The position numbers and the translations under genes were made by a program. Below the pieces are notes generated by a model, which saw only the letters and a list, made by a program, of their open reading frames with translations, was not told the origin of the DNA and did no database searches. Shown in pieces: positions 53,996 through 63,616 of a DNA stretch of 64,000 nt. Each line of letters opens with the position of its first letter. Position 1 is the stretch's first letter. The stretch comes from JAJPHU01 sp035553375 (GTDB taxonomy: Bacteria > Planctomycetota > Planctomycetia > Gemmatales > Gemmataceae): contig DATNCY010000278.1 in NCBI GenBank assembly GCA_035553375.1, positions 5,281 to 69,280 on the forward strand, read 5' to 3'.

Positions 53996-55186
53996 TCAGC
54001 GCGGTTCACTTCGCGGCGTCCGCGCTCGCATGGCGGCGAGTACGTTGGCGGCGTACTCGGGATGGCGGAACCGTAAAGCAACCGTGCCGCGTCCCGGCGA
54101 ATAGCGGCTCAGTTGCGCGGGGAGTCGCTTCGATGTCATGGTGCCGAGAAGGAAGCCAGTGATACCGCCCACGGCGAGAGCCGCGAGGCCAATCACGAAC
54201 AGCAGCGAGCCATCGTTCCCGCCCTGACTCAGCGCCAACACAATCGCCAATCCGCAGGAGAGAACCGCGCCCACTTGCATGCCGCGCATACCGCCACGGT
54301 GCTGCCGATCGCGGATGCGCTGCTGACAGGTATCGCAGACCGGAATCGGCAGTTCCAGCGGCGAACTCGCGGACACCAGGACGCTCGTGACAGTATCCCG
54401 GCGTGAATCAATCGGGAAGTTCATCGTCCGGCTGGTGCGTTCGCCGCAATCGCAGCACTTTGGCGGAAAAACCAGGCGCGTCAGATGGGCGGTGATCCAT
54501 CCGCCCGCATCGGGCGCGGCCGGGATCGAATCGGCCTCCCTCGTGTCATACGCTTCGGGCGGCGGCACGCCTTTGGGGGTTTGTCGGCCCAAACGCCGGC
54601 CAAGCTCCAGAATCAATTCACCCAACTCGCCGGCCATCACCTCGTAGCGCGCCGGCAACACGACCGTATCGGAAGCGATAAGCTGCCATTGTCTGGCCTT
54701 GACCTGCGCTCCGTGGGCGATGGGCGTATCCTCTCGGCGCAGCTCGATGAACGGCACGGATTCCGTGGCGACCGGCAGCGTCAAGCCGACGCGCGGACTA
54801 TCGGCGTCCGGTACGAACGCATGGCCCTGCACATTGAAAACGCACCACGGACACCATACGGTCGTGTCACGATATTTCACTTCCACGCCATCGGGATGCA
54901 GCACGAGCGAATGGCCACGCATCATCAGCGACCACCCCAGCCACACGCCCGCACCACAAAGCAGACCAATGCCCAGCGCCAGCCGTTCGCCATCGCGCTC
55001 GCCGGTAAGGATGCACGACAAAAGAAAACCTGCGCCGGCGAGACCGAACAGCACGGCGAGGCCGTACATCTGGCGCGGCCCGATTGTCACGGGTTCCTGA
55101 GCGAGATAGGCGCGCGGATCGTGGATCAGGTCTTCGAGGTCGGGTAGGAACCGCGTCAGCGATTGTCCCACGGGCAGCACACTCAT
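53996..55186 (-). CDS. Membrane protein of unknown function with zinc-ribbon-like motifs
   Basis: 396-residue protein with about four hydrophobic helices in two pairs (residues about 35-90 and 290-345). Between them are CCDCGERTSRTMNFPIDSRR and VCDTCQQRIRDRQH, giving CxxC pairs that look like a zinc ribbon. The N-terminus reads MSVLPVGQSLTRFLPDLEDL. I do not recognise the family. It is convergent to the pgpH-like gene with a 9-bp gap and occupies the place where ybeY often follows pgpH. Confidence 0.6.
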   Translation of the reverse strand: MSVLPVGQSLTRFLPDLEDLIHDPRAYLAQEPVTIGPRQMYGLAVLFGLAGAGFLLSCILTGERDGERLALGIGLLCGAGVWLGWSLMMRGHSLVLHPDGVEVKYRDTTVWCPWCVFNVQGHAFVPDADSPRVGLTLPVATESVPFIELRREDTPIAHGAQVKARQWQLIASDTVVLPARYEVMAGELGELILELGRRLGRQTPKGVPPPEAYDTREADSIPAAPDAGGWITAHLTRLVFPPKCCDCGERTSRTMNFPIDSRRDTVTSVLVSASSPLELPIPVCDTCQQRIRDRQHRGGMRGMQVGAVLSCGLAIVLALSQGGNDGSLLFVIGLAALAVGGITGFLLGTMTSKRLPAQLSRYSPGRGTVALRFRHPEYAANVLAAMRARTPRSEPR

Positions 55187-55254
55187 GCGCAAAACCCTTA
55201 CAATGGAAGTTATTGTCTTCCTTCAGTGTGTCTGTTCCCGCGATCAAGTCAACT

Positions 55255-55357
55255 CCGCTATCCGCTTTCCGCTTTCCGCTTTCCGCTATCCGTTCGAATC
55301 AATAGCGGATAGCGGATAGCGGATAGCGGAAAGCGGATAGCGGAAAGCGGAAAGCGG
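55255..55357. repeat. Inverted array of heptanucleotide repeats (CCGCTWT / AWAGCGG)
   Basis: Five CCGCTAT/CCGCTTT heptamers plus CCG (55255-55292), a 9-base spacer (TTCGAATCA), then eight ATAGCGG/AAAGCGG heptamers (55302-55357). The order of A and T variants is partly symmetric, so a long hairpin can form. It lies between divergent genes and ends 12 bp before the rlmL-like ATG. Confidence 0.9.
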
Positions 55358-55369
55358 GACTGGGAGCGC

Positions 55370-56506
55370 ATGTTGAACACGGAACATTATTTCGCCACCT
55401 GCGGCCGGGGCATTGAGCCGGTGTTGGCTGAGGAGCTGCGCAGCCTGGGAGCATCGACGGTGGAGCAGGGACGCGGCGGCGTCCACTTCAGCGGCGATCT
55501 TGCATTGTTGTATTCGGCCAATCTCTGGCTGCGCACGGCCATTCGTGTGCTTCGGCCCATCCTGGAAGCGAACGTCACATCGCCCGATGAACTCTATGAG
55601 GCCGTGCGCACGCTCGATTGGACGCACTATCTGACGCCGGAGCATACGTTGGCCGTGGATTGCAACGTCCGCGATTCGCACATTACCCACTCGAAATATG
55701 CGGCTCTGCGTGTCAAGGACGCCATTTGCGATCAGTTCATCGAGCGCTGCGGCCGGCGGCCGAGTGTCAATGTGGATGAACCGATGGTGGGGCTGAATCT
55801 ACACATTTACCGCGATAAGGCTGTGTTGAGTCTGGAAAGTTCCGGCGAATCGCTGCACAAGCGCGGCTATCGTCCAATCTTGACGCGCGCTCCGCTCAAC
55901 GAAGCGCTGGCGGCGGCTCTGGTCTTGTTGACCGGCTGGCGCGGCGAACGGCCGTTCGCCGATCCGCTGTGCGGTTCCGGCACGTTGGCTATTGAGGCGG
56001 CATGGCTCGCCTTACGGCGTCCGCCCGGATTGACGCGCAAGCGTTTCGGTTTTCAGGGCTGGTTGGATTTCGATGTTCAACTGTGGACCTCGCTGCGCGA
56101 TGAGGCGCGGGCGAACGTCGCGCGGGCGTTGCCGGCACCCATCGTCGCCTCGGACGTGCGCGGCGATGCCGTATCGTTTTCCATCAACAACGCTCGCGCC
56201 GCCGGCATTGGCCATTTGCTGCGTTTCGACAAGCGCGATGTGCAAGACTTCCAACCGCCGGACGGCCCGCCGGGTGTGATCCTATGCAATCCGCCCTATG
56301 GGGAACGGCTTGGCGAGGAAAAGAATCTTTTTAGTCTTTATCGTTTACTCGGTGAAGTATTCTCGCAGCGCTGCGCGGGCTGGACGGCGTTTGTGTTCAC
56401 GGGCAATCCTCGATTGGCCAATGCCATTGGTTTGACCCCGGCAGCGCAAATACCCTTGTTCAATGGTAAAATCCCCTGCCGGTTGCTGAAGTTTGAATTG
56501 GCCTGA
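55370..56506 (+). CDS. THUMP-domain RlmL/RlmK-type 23S rRNA (guanine-N2) methyltransferase
   Basis: 378-residue SAM-dependent RNA methyltransferase. The N-terminal about 160 residues are the THUMP/ferredoxin-like RNA-binding part (FATCGRGIEPVLAEELRSLG; VHFSGDLALLYSANLWLRTA). The Rossmann core has ADPLCGSGTLAIEAAWLALR (motif I) and VILCNPPYGERLGEEK (NPPY, motif IV). This corresponds to the RlmL half of the E. coli RlmKL fusion, modifying G2445 of 23S rRNA; the exact site is inferred. GGGAG is only 3 bases before ATG 55370. Confidence 0.85.
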   Translation: MLNTEHYFATCGRGIEPVLAEELRSLGASTVEQGRGGVHFSGDLALLYSANLWLRTAIRVLRPILEANVTSPDELYEAVRTLDWTHYLTPEHTLAVDCNVRDSHITHSKYAALRVKDAICDQFIERCGRRPSVNVDEPMVGLNLHIYRDKAVLSLESSGESLHKRGYRPILTRAPLNEALAAALVLLTGWRGERPFADPLCGSGTLAIEAAWLALRRPPGLTRKRFGFQGWLDFDVQLWTSLRDEARANVARALPAPIVASDVRGDAVSFSINNARAAGIGHLLRFDKRDVQDFQPPDGPPGVILCNPPYGERLGEEKNLFSLYRLLGEVFSQRCAGWTAFVFTGNPRLANAIGLTPAAQIPLFNGKIPCRLLKFELA

Positions 56507-56555
56507 GCGCGGGAATTATTACTCGGCAAACGTCGATTATAGGAGGGCGTAAGAT

Positions 56556-57212
56556 ATGAACACCCTGGATGGACTACGAGCGGCGATGGCCGAGGTGGAC
56601 ACTTGCTACAAACAACGCGGCATATTTCAGGATCATTTCGGTTTCGGTCCTCGTCCGGCCTTGGTCGTCATCGATATGGCCTATGGATGGACCGATGCCG
56701 CCTACGCCGGCGGCTCGGCAAGGTTGGATGATGCCATCGGGGCCATTCAACAACTTCTTCCGGTTGCTCGCGAGAAGGGCATCCCGATCATTTACACGAC
56801 TTCGCCATACAGCGACCAACTGCCGTTGAAGTCGGCCGCGGACTTCTCGCCGAATTATCGGCGCTGGGACCGGCGCGCATGCGCCATTGACGAGCGAGTT
56901 GCTCCACTGCCGGCCGAATATATTATCCTAAAAGAACACGCCAGCGCATTCGCAGGAACGCCGTTCATCGGTCATCTCGTGGCCCATCGCGTCGATACGC
57001 TGCTCATCACCGGCTGCTCGACGAGTGCCTGCGTGCGGGCGACAGCCACAGATGCCAAGAGCCTGGGACTGCGGCCCATTATCATCCGCGAAGGGGTGCA
57101 AGATCGTTCGGAGATTGCCCACGAATGGACGCTGTTCGACATTCAGGCACGTTTCGCCGACGTCGTCAGCCTGGAAGAAACGCTAACCTATCTGCGAGGA
57201 GTGCGCATCTGA
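56556..57212 (+). CDS. Isochorismatase-family cysteine hydrolase
   Basis: 218-residue hydrolase. ALVVIDMAYGWTDAAYAGGS gives the catalytic aspartate (about residue 32), ILKEHASAFAGTPF the lysine (about 129), and LLITGCSTSACVRATATDAK the nucleophilic cysteine (about 158), the D-K-C triad of the family. Members include nicotinamidase, N-carbamoylsarcosine amidase and ureidoacrylate hydrolases; the SACVRAT block is nearer N-carbamoylsarcosine amidase types. AGGAGG is 9 bases before the ATG. The SDR gene starts at the next base after the stop, so the two are co-transcribed. Confidence 0.85.
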   Translation: MNTLDGLRAAMAEVDTCYKQRGIFQDHFGFGPRPALVVIDMAYGWTDAAYAGGSARLDDAIGAIQQLLPVAREKGIPIIYTTSPYSDQLPLKSAADFSPNYRRWDRRACAIDERVAPLPAEYIILKEHASAFAGTPFIGHLVAHRVDTLLITGCSTSACVRATATDAKSLGLRPIIIREGVQDRSEIAHEWTLFDIQARFADVVSLEETLTYLRGVRI

Positions 57213-57992
57213 ATGAGTACGCTCAACAATCGCGTGGCGCTGGTGACGGGAGGCGGTCGAGGCATTGGCCGGGCCATCGCCCTAGCGCTGGCTCGCGCTG
57301 GAGCGCGAGTCGCCGTGACAGCACGCACCGCGTCGGAAGTCGAGGAAGTTGTTGCCACGATTGCGGCCGAGAAAGGACATGCGGTGGCGCTGACGGCGGA
57401 TCTCGCCGATCGCCATGCGCCGCCGCGTCTGCTTCGGGATGTGGCCGCCGCGCTGGGACCGGTGGACATTCTGGTCAACAATGCCGGTGTGGGTAGCAGC
57501 AGCGATCCCAAACCCGTCGTCGAGTTTGACGATGCGTTCTGGGAACTCACCTTGATGGTGAACTTGACCGCGCCTTATCTGCTGAGCAAGGCGGTGTTGC
57601 CAGACATGCTGAAACGACGCTGGGGGCGCATCGTCAATATCGCCTCGATCAACGGCAAAACAGGCAGTTTTCACGGTGCGGCCTATGCCGCGAGCAAACA
57701 CGGTCTGCTGGGATTGACGCGCACGCTGGCGCAGGAGGTGGCGCGCGACGGAATCACCGTCAACGCCATCTGTCCGGGGCCGGTGCATACGGTCATGAAT
57801 GATCGCCGTCTCGCCTACGACGCCGAACGTACCGGCACGCCGTTCGAGAAAATCGAGCAATCCCTGACGCCGATTGGCCGGCGGCTCGAACCGGAAGAGA
57901 TTGCGCCATTGGCGGTTTACCTGGCGAGCGAGGACGCCCGGATGGTCACCGGGCAAGCGTGGAATATCTGCGGCGGAATGCTGATGGTATGA
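57213..57992 (+). CDS. Short-chain dehydrogenase/reductase (FabG-like)
   Basis: 259-residue NAD(P)-dependent oxidoreductase. VALVTGGGRGIGRAIALALA (near the start) is the Rossmann glycine motif. VDILVNNAGVGS holds NNAG. SINGKTGSFHGAAYAASKHG gives the catalytic Ser and Tyr-x-x-x-Lys. The C-terminal VTGQAWNICGGMLMV is the usual 3-oxoacyl-ACP-reductase-type end. The substrate is unknown; it sits in an isochorismatase-SDR pair, perhaps catabolising an amide or similar. ATG overlaps the TGA context (TGAATG). Confidence 0.9.
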   Translation: MSTLNNRVALVTGGGRGIGRAIALALARAGARVAVTARTASEVEEVVATIAAEKGHAVALTADLADRHAPPRLLRDVAAALGPVDILVNNAGVGSSSDPKPVVEFDDAFWELTLMVNLTAPYLLSKAVLPDMLKRRWGRIVNIASINGKTGSFHGAAYAASKHGLLGLTRTLAQEVARDGITVNAICPGPVHTVMNDRRLAYDAERTGTPFEKIEQSLTPIGRRLEPEEIAPLAVYLASEDARMVTGQAWNICGGMLMV

Positions 57993-58025
57993 TTGCGAGA
58001 GAGAACGGCTTTCCGGAGAACTCGC

Positions 58026-61000
58026 ATGACGACGCCCCATGAATCCGTGTTTGCGCCTCTTCTCGAACGATTTGCGGAGGCGTGGGAACGCGGCGAACGA
58101 CCCAATCTCGACGATTACTTGCCGGCCGGTTCGGACAGTACGCCCATCCTGATTGAACTCGTGCGCATGGACCTGGATTTCCGCTTGAAAAGCGGCGAGG
58201 CGGCGAAACTGGAAGCGTATCTCGAACGCTATCCGCGACTGGCCGCCAAGCAAACGATTTTGCTGTCCCTACTGAACGACGAATATCAAGCTCGGCTCCA
58301 GTACGAACCCGACTTGAATGTGCTGGAATACATTCAGCGTTTCCCGCAGTTGGGCGAGCAACTTCAGCGCCAGTGGGCCACACTGCCCTTGCGCCCGGCG
58401 GTGGAGACGACACCGGGGGCGACCCCGGCGGAGCCAGCTCACCCACCCTTGGCCGCCGCGCCCGTCATCGCCGGCTATGAAATCCTCAGCGTGTTGGGCA
58501 AGGGCGGCATGGGCGTTGTCTACAAGGCTCGCCAACTAAGCCTCAAGCGTCTCGTGGCCTTGAAGATGATCCGTGCCGAAGCGGTCGAAGGGTCGGACCT
58601 GCTGACCCGTTTTCGCAAGGAAGCCGAGGCCATTGCCCGCTTGCAACATCCCCATATCGTGCAGATTCACGATATCGGCGAGTACACCGGCGAACTGGGT
58701 ACACGCTGTCCGTACATGGCCCTGGAACTGGTTGAAGGCGATACCCTGGCCCACTGGTTATCTGGCCGGCAAGTACCGCCACGAACCGCAGCCGAGTTGA
58801 CTCTCACACTGGCGCGGGCCGTGCAGACCGCACATCAGTACGGCATCATTCACCGCGATCTCAAACCCGCGAATATCCTGCTGGCAAGCGGGGGACATAA
58901 GCTCCCTGTTCTGGATGAAGCAACAGGGGGCTTACGCACTCCGCTCGCCGATTTAGCCCCGAAGATCGCCGATTTCGGCCTGGCCAAGCAAATCGACGAG
59001 GACGCCGGCCAGACGCAAGCGGGACAGATTCTCGGCACTCCCAATTACATGGCTCCCGAACAGGCCGAAGGGCGGACCGGCGACATCGGACCCGCAACCG
59101 ACGTGTATGCGCTTGGCGCGATTCTCTACGAAATGTTGAGCGGCCGGCCACCGTTCATCGCTCCCACCTTGCACCTTACACTTGAACAGGTACGCACCCT
59201 GGAGCCGACTCCGCCGTCCCGTTTGCAGCCTCGGCTACCGCGCGATCTGGAGACAATCTGCTTGAAGTGTCTGCACAAGGAGCCAAGTCAGCGCTATCAT
59301 TCCGCTCTTGCTCTCGCTCAAGATCTGGAACGATTCCTCGCTGATGAACCCATCCTGGCCCGGCGTGAAGGAATCGCCGCCCGCATGTGGCGTAAGTTGC
59401 GCCGCCAGCGCATTCTGCTCGGCGCAAGCGCCGCCGTCCTCGCGGTCGCTCTGGTCGCCGGCTATTTCTTGATGCGCTATCGGCACGTCAACCAGCTCGA
59501 TCAACTGCAAAGACCGATTGTGGCCGAGTTGGACGCGATGGACGGCACGGCCGAACAACTCGACCGTCTCGATAGCCTGATTGCTCAACTGCAACCGTTG
59601 GACGCCACCAAAGCCGGCCAGTTCAGCCAAGCCGTGCCGCAACGCCTGGCTCGCTTCCTTGAGGATTACCTGCGCCGCGATATGCTGCGTCCGGCAGACA
59701 AGGAACGCATCGACACTGCGTTACTCCTGCTGGACGGCCGCGATCCGGTGGCGGCCATCCAATTACGCGACAAACGCGATAGTCGTTATCGTAATTGGGA
59801 AACCGTCTTCGATCTTCGGCCGCCTTTCGCCGGGAAGATCAGCTTGTTCGACACGCCGCAGGTGGAAGTACGCAATGCTCCCGAAGGTGGTCCTGTGTTG
59901 TCGCTCACCTCGGAAGTCGCCGCCGATGTTCCAGCAGCAACCTTCCTCACGCCTAACGGTGAAGGCGATGTGCAACTCGAAGCGATTTTTCAGGGATCGT
60001 TCGCCAAAGTGAACGCGCTCGGCCTGGTGCTTGCCGGACACGGTACGCAACAGATAGGCTTCGCCGGCGATGCGCGCGCCCTGGCGTTTGCTCCTGATAG
60101 TCGCACTTTGGCCACCGGAGGCGGCACGAGCTACGGCATCGGCCGCATTCATTTATGGGATGCGACGGCCGGCCGTCTTCGTGCCACCCTGGAAGGACAT
60201 AGCGGCGCGATTGGCGCACTGACGTATGCGAGCGATGGCCGAACGCTGGCCTCCGGCGGAGCGGATGGCGAGGTGCTGTTGTGGGATGTGGCCAGCAGCA
60301 AACCGCGTCTCCGTCTATCCGGGCGTGCCGGCGGCATCATGGCTCTGGCCTTCTCTCCCGACCGCCGATTTCTCGCGGCTGCGTTTGGCGATGGTTCGAC
60401 AGTTCCGGGCAAGCCCTATCCGGTGAAGGTATGGCACACCGATACCGGTGTGGAAGCGGCCACGCTGACCGGCCACCAGGGAGCCGTTTGGGTGCTGGCG
60501 TTTTCACCGGATGGCGGGCGTCTCGCTTCGGGTTCCAGCGACGGCACCGTGCGGCTGTGGGATGTGGCGAGTTGGAAAGCGTCGGCGGTGTTGCCGGCGG
60601 GCCTTTGGGTGCCGTCACTCGCCTTCGCACCGAAAGGCACCATGCTTGCCGTGGCTGCGGGCAGCAAGGTGCAACGCTGGGAACTTGACCCAGCGCCGCG
60701 GCTGGTGTCCTCCTGGGAAGGGCATGCGGCCGGCGTCTACGGAGTCGCCTATTCTCCCGATGGACAAATGCTTGTATCCGTGCATGACATGGCCTGGCTG
60801 AAAGTCTGGAACGTGGCCGATGGCCGTTTGCGATCCGAGAATCTCATTCAGGGCAGCGGTCGAGGTTCTGCCACCGTCTTCGCGCCCGATGGCTGGACCC
60901 TCGCCACATCCACCAACGGCGGCATCGTCAAAATGTGGGACGTGACCACCTGGCGCAGCCGGGCACGACTCGGCTCGCAAGGCTATGTTTTCCGGCTATC

Positions 61001-62957
61001 CGCCGTGGCGTCGTCGCCGGCTCCTCCGCCGGAGAACGCGCAGGCATCCAAACCTTCGCTTGAGCCGGTCTATCGCTCCGGTGGGCTTGTTCGATTGCAG
61101 ATTCTGCGTGAAGGAGTGGTGGAACGCGAGGAGCAGCGGATGGTCCGTGCCGGTGCCTTTCGCCTGCGCGCACGCCGTGAAAGTGGTGAATTGCGTTTCC
61201 AGCTCAACGATCTCGATCCGCTGGTATTCCGCGATGTTTGGCCTCTCGATGCCCGCGCGGGGCGTTTCGGTGTTTTGTGGACGCCCGGCGTTGGTCTGGC
61301 TCGCCTGCACGCCACCCAGGGACCACCGGCAACGGTCGGCAGCTCGCTGGAGCAGGGCGATCATCTATACGGCAGTGGCCGCTATCTCGAAGCCGCCGAG
61401 TTTTACCAGACGCAAGCGCGAACCGTCGCCGCCGGATCGACCGGTCAGACGGTGCGGCACGAGGCCGAGTGCAAGCGCGGTCTGTGCCTACTCGCGCTCA
61501 ACCAACGCCGTGAGGCCCAGACTGTCTTCAGCCGATTGGCCAACGAGGAGGGCCGTGATCCCTGGTTGTTGGTCGCTTTCTTTCAGCTATGGCTGATGCA
61601 CCTGGAGAATCGTCAGAGCGACGAGGCCGGCCGCATCCTCGTGCAGATTCAGACACGCTATCCCGAAGCTCGCCAGCAGGTCGCTGCCCTCTTGCCCAGC
61701 GACATGCGCGTGAGCCTGCATCATCAACTGGAAGCGGCCGGCAGCATGCACCGGCTTGTCTTCGTCTCTCCGGGCGTGGTCGAAAGGCTCGATCAGGCGG
61801 TACTCGTTGACGGATTCCTCCACGTTTCTCTGAGCGAGCGTCTCTTCATCAAGCAGCGTCTCCTGTGGGCGTTGCGATTGACGAACAGCGAGGCGCGGGC
61901 CAAACACGTCGCCGAGGAGATCCTCCAGGACAGCGGCACCGATGCGCCGAGTCTGCTTGGCTGGCCTGAATATGGTTGGCTCATGCACCTGGCCGGCCGC
62001 GACGATCAAGTACCAGCTGAATTGGAACGCGCGTCCGCGTCTGTGCCCGTTAGCGCGGTGGTTTCCCGTGCCCGTCTGTTGCTTGAACGCTCTCGCTGGC
62101 ACGCTCGCTTACGGCAGTGGCGCGAGGCAGAATCGCGGCTCGACGAACTGGCACGCATGGAGGTACACGACCGCGAAGTGTTGGCCGGCGCAACCCTCTT
62201 GCGCGGCGTGGCCCGCGAGCAACGCGGCGACGCGGACGGCGCACGGCAGGTCTGGAAGCAGGGTGCGGCACGCCTGCGGACTCCGGCGCGATCGGAATCG
62301 GCGGATGCCTACTCTCCCATGAATTGGTTGCTGCAAACGATGATCGTAACGGCGCAGAGCGGCGCGATGACGGACGCCGAGGCGGAGCGATTCAAGACCG
62401 TGTTGATCGACTCGCTTGAGGGAGTTTCCAGCGATCTCCGCCGTCTGGCCGGTCAGCACTTGCCAGCCTCCGTCCTGCGGGCGATGTGGCAGAGTGAGCA
62501 GGGGCGTGACGTGTCGCGCCGCATCGCTTGCCGCGAACTGTCGCAGCCGGAAACATTCGCGCTAACGATGCGTTTGACGGCGACGGAGATTCTTCGCCAA
62601 CAGGGTTGGCCCGGCCAGACGCTGTCCCGCGAGCAGAACGATCTGGTATGGGAACTGACGGCGCATGCCTTCTCGGCTTATGGCGCGGGAAGATTCACGG
62701 CCGTCCACGCCGGTTTTCTGGCGGCGGCTCTGAAACGCAGCGAGGCCTTGTTCGCATGGACCGCAACCGAGCGCAGCCTCTCCGACGCCGTGCTGCGCGG
62801 CGACATTGCTTACGTGCTGGGATGCCGATATTTGCATGGATTCAAGCGTCCTGACGATGCGGCCTCGTTGTTTCGTCTCGCAGTGAAATTGGCCGCACCG
62901 GATTCGATGCTGCGCCGATTGGCGCAAGCGGAACTGGATCGAATAGGACGAAAATGA
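58026..62957 (+). CDS. Receptor-like serine/threonine protein kinase with WD40 repeats
   Basis: 1,643-residue planctomycete protein. The cytoplasmic kinase domain runs about residues 150-420: VLGKGGMGVVYKARQ (P-loop), VALKMI (Lys 180), IIHRDLKPANILL (HRD about 276-278), IADFGLAKQ (DFG) and APEQAEGRTG, with GTPNYM before it. A single transmembrane helix follows (ILLGASAAVLAVALVAGYFL, about 460-480). About six to seven WD40 repeats (FAPDSRTLATGG, LWDVASWK and similar) span roughly 675-980. The rest, to the end, is tetratricopeptide-like helical (SGRYLEAAEFYQTQARTVAA). The start MTTPHESVF is used. It lies 33 bp after the SDR stop. The signal it senses is unknown. Confidence 0.9.
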   Translation: MTTPHESVFAPLLERFAEAWERGERPNLDDYLPAGSDSTPILIELVRMDLDFRLKSGEAAKLEAYLERYPRLAAKQTILLSLLNDEYQARLQYEPDLNVLEYIQRFPQLGEQLQRQWATLPLRPAVETTPGATPAEPAHPPLAAAPVIAGYEILSVLGKGGMGVVYKARQLSLKRLVALKMIRAEAVEGSDLLTRFRKEAEAIARLQHPHIVQIHDIGEYTGELGTRCPYMALELVEGDTLAHWLSGRQVPPRTAAELTLTLARAVQTAHQYGIIHRDLKPANILLASGGHKLPVLDEATGGLRTPLADLAPKIADFGLAKQIDEDAGQTQAGQILGTPNYMAPEQAEGRTGDIGPATDVYALGAILYEMLSGRPPFIAPTLHLTLEQVRTLEPTPPSRLQPRLPRDLETICLKCLHKEPSQRYHSALALAQDLERFLADEPILARREGIAARMWRKLRRQRILLGASAAVLAVALVAGYFLMRYRHVNQLDQLQRPIVAELDAMDGTAEQLDRLDSLIAQLQPLDATKAGQFSQAVPQRLARFLEDYLRRDMLRPADKERIDTALLLLDGRDPVAAIQLRDKRDSRYRNWETVFDLRPPFAGKISLFDTPQVEVRNAPEGGPVLSLTSEVAADVPAATFLTPNGEGDVQLEAIFQGSFAKVNALGLVLAGHGTQQIGFAGDARALAFAPDSRTLATGGGTSYGIGRIHLWDATAGRLRATLEGHSGAIGALTYASDGRTLASGGADGEVLLWDVASSKPRLRLSGRAGGIMALAFSPDRRFLAAAFGDGSTVPGKPYPVKVWHTDTGVEAATLTGHQGAVWVLAFSPDGGRLASGSSDGTVRLWDVASWKASAVLPAGLWVPSLAFAPKGTMLAVAAGSKVQRWELDPAPRLVSSWEGHAAGVYGVAYSPDGQMLVSVHDMAWLKVWNVADGRLRSENLIQGSGRGSATVFAPDGWTLATSTNGGIVKMWDVTTWRSRARLGSQGYVFRLSAVASSPAPPPENAQASKPSLEPVYRSGGLVRLQILREGVVEREEQRMVRAGAFRLRARRESGELRFQLNDLDPLVFRDVWPLDARAGRFGVLWTPGVGLARLHATQGPPATVGSSLEQGDHLYGSGRYLEAAEFYQTQARTVAAGSTGQTVRHEAECKRGLCLLALNQRREAQTVFSRLANEEGRDPWLLVAFFQLWLMHLENRQSDEAGRILVQIQTRYPEARQQVAALLPSDMRVSLHHQLEAAGSMHRLVFVSPGVVERLDQAVLVDGFLHVSLSERLFIKQRLLWALRLTNSEARAKHVAEEILQDSGTDAPSLLGWPEYGWLMHLAGRDDQVPAELERASASVPVSAVVSRARLLLERSRWHARLRQWREAESRLDELARMEVHDREVLAGATLLRGVAREQRGDADGARQVWKQGAARLRTPARSESADAYSPMNWLLQTMIVTAQSGAMTDAEAERFKTVLIDSLEGVSSDLRRLAGQHLPASVLRAMWQSEQGRDVSRRIACRELSQPETFALTMRLTATEILRQQGWPGQTLSREQNDLVWELTAHAFSAYGAGRFTAVHAGFLAAALKRSEALFAWTATERSLSDAVLRGDIAYVLGCRYLHGFKRPDDAASLFRLAVKLAAPDSMLRRLAQAELDRIGRK

Positions 62958-62968
62958 CGGGCACCATT

Positions 62969-63580
62969 TTATTGTTCATCGGCGTGAAGGTGAGATACGT
63001 TCCCGTGTAGCCGCTGCGCACAGCAGAGCGTGGGTTTGACGTGAAACGTAAACTCGCGCTCCGCGGCGAAAACGCCCAACAGCCCGGCCGCATCCCGTTC
63101 ACCAAGTCCTTGAGCCTGCATGCCCAGCCGTCGATGGAACCAAAACGCAAGGGTGTTGCTGCTCAGCAGGGACATCGCGCCCGGCCCCAGCAGACGCAAG
63201 AGGAAGAACGCCACGAAGAGCGTGACCAGGCCATCGGCCATCGCCGCCATACCGCAGGCCAGTCCGAGCAACAACACAGCCGCCACCGTGATTCGGCGTA
63301 AGCCGTGGCGGTCCATCAGGACGCCAACGTAAGAGAGCGGCAGCGCCGCCACGAGCGTTCCCATCATGTACGCCCCGGTCAGCTGGCTATGGGTCAAGCC
63401 TAGCCCCATGCGGAAGGACTTGTTGAAGGCGGCAATGCCGAACGTCTGACCGGGTGAAGTGGCGATTACGCCCACCACCGCCACTGGGAGCATCACCCAA
63501 CCGTAGTAGAATCTCGGCTCGGCTGATTGGGCCGGCATTCCCGCCTTTTCCACGACGTTCTCTTCAGTAACTCGGTTCAC
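62969..63580 (-). pseudogene. Truncated MFS transporter, N-terminal half only
   Basis: A GTG at 63580 with AAGGAG at 7 bases begins a frame reading NRVTEENVVEKAGMP, then YYGWVMLPVAVVGVIATSPG and five MFS-type helices. LMDRHGLRRITV is the MFS cytoplasmic loop. The similarity stops at FWFHRRLG and is replaced by GLGERDAAGLLGVFAAEREF, a hydrophilic unrelated tail. Functional MFS proteins need about 400 residues in two halves, so this 203-residue product looks broken by a deletion. The gene ends 12 bp from the kinase stop. Confidence 0.6.
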
Positions 63581-63616
63581 GAAACCTCTCCTTGTTCGCG
63601 GGATGGTAGGCACCGT

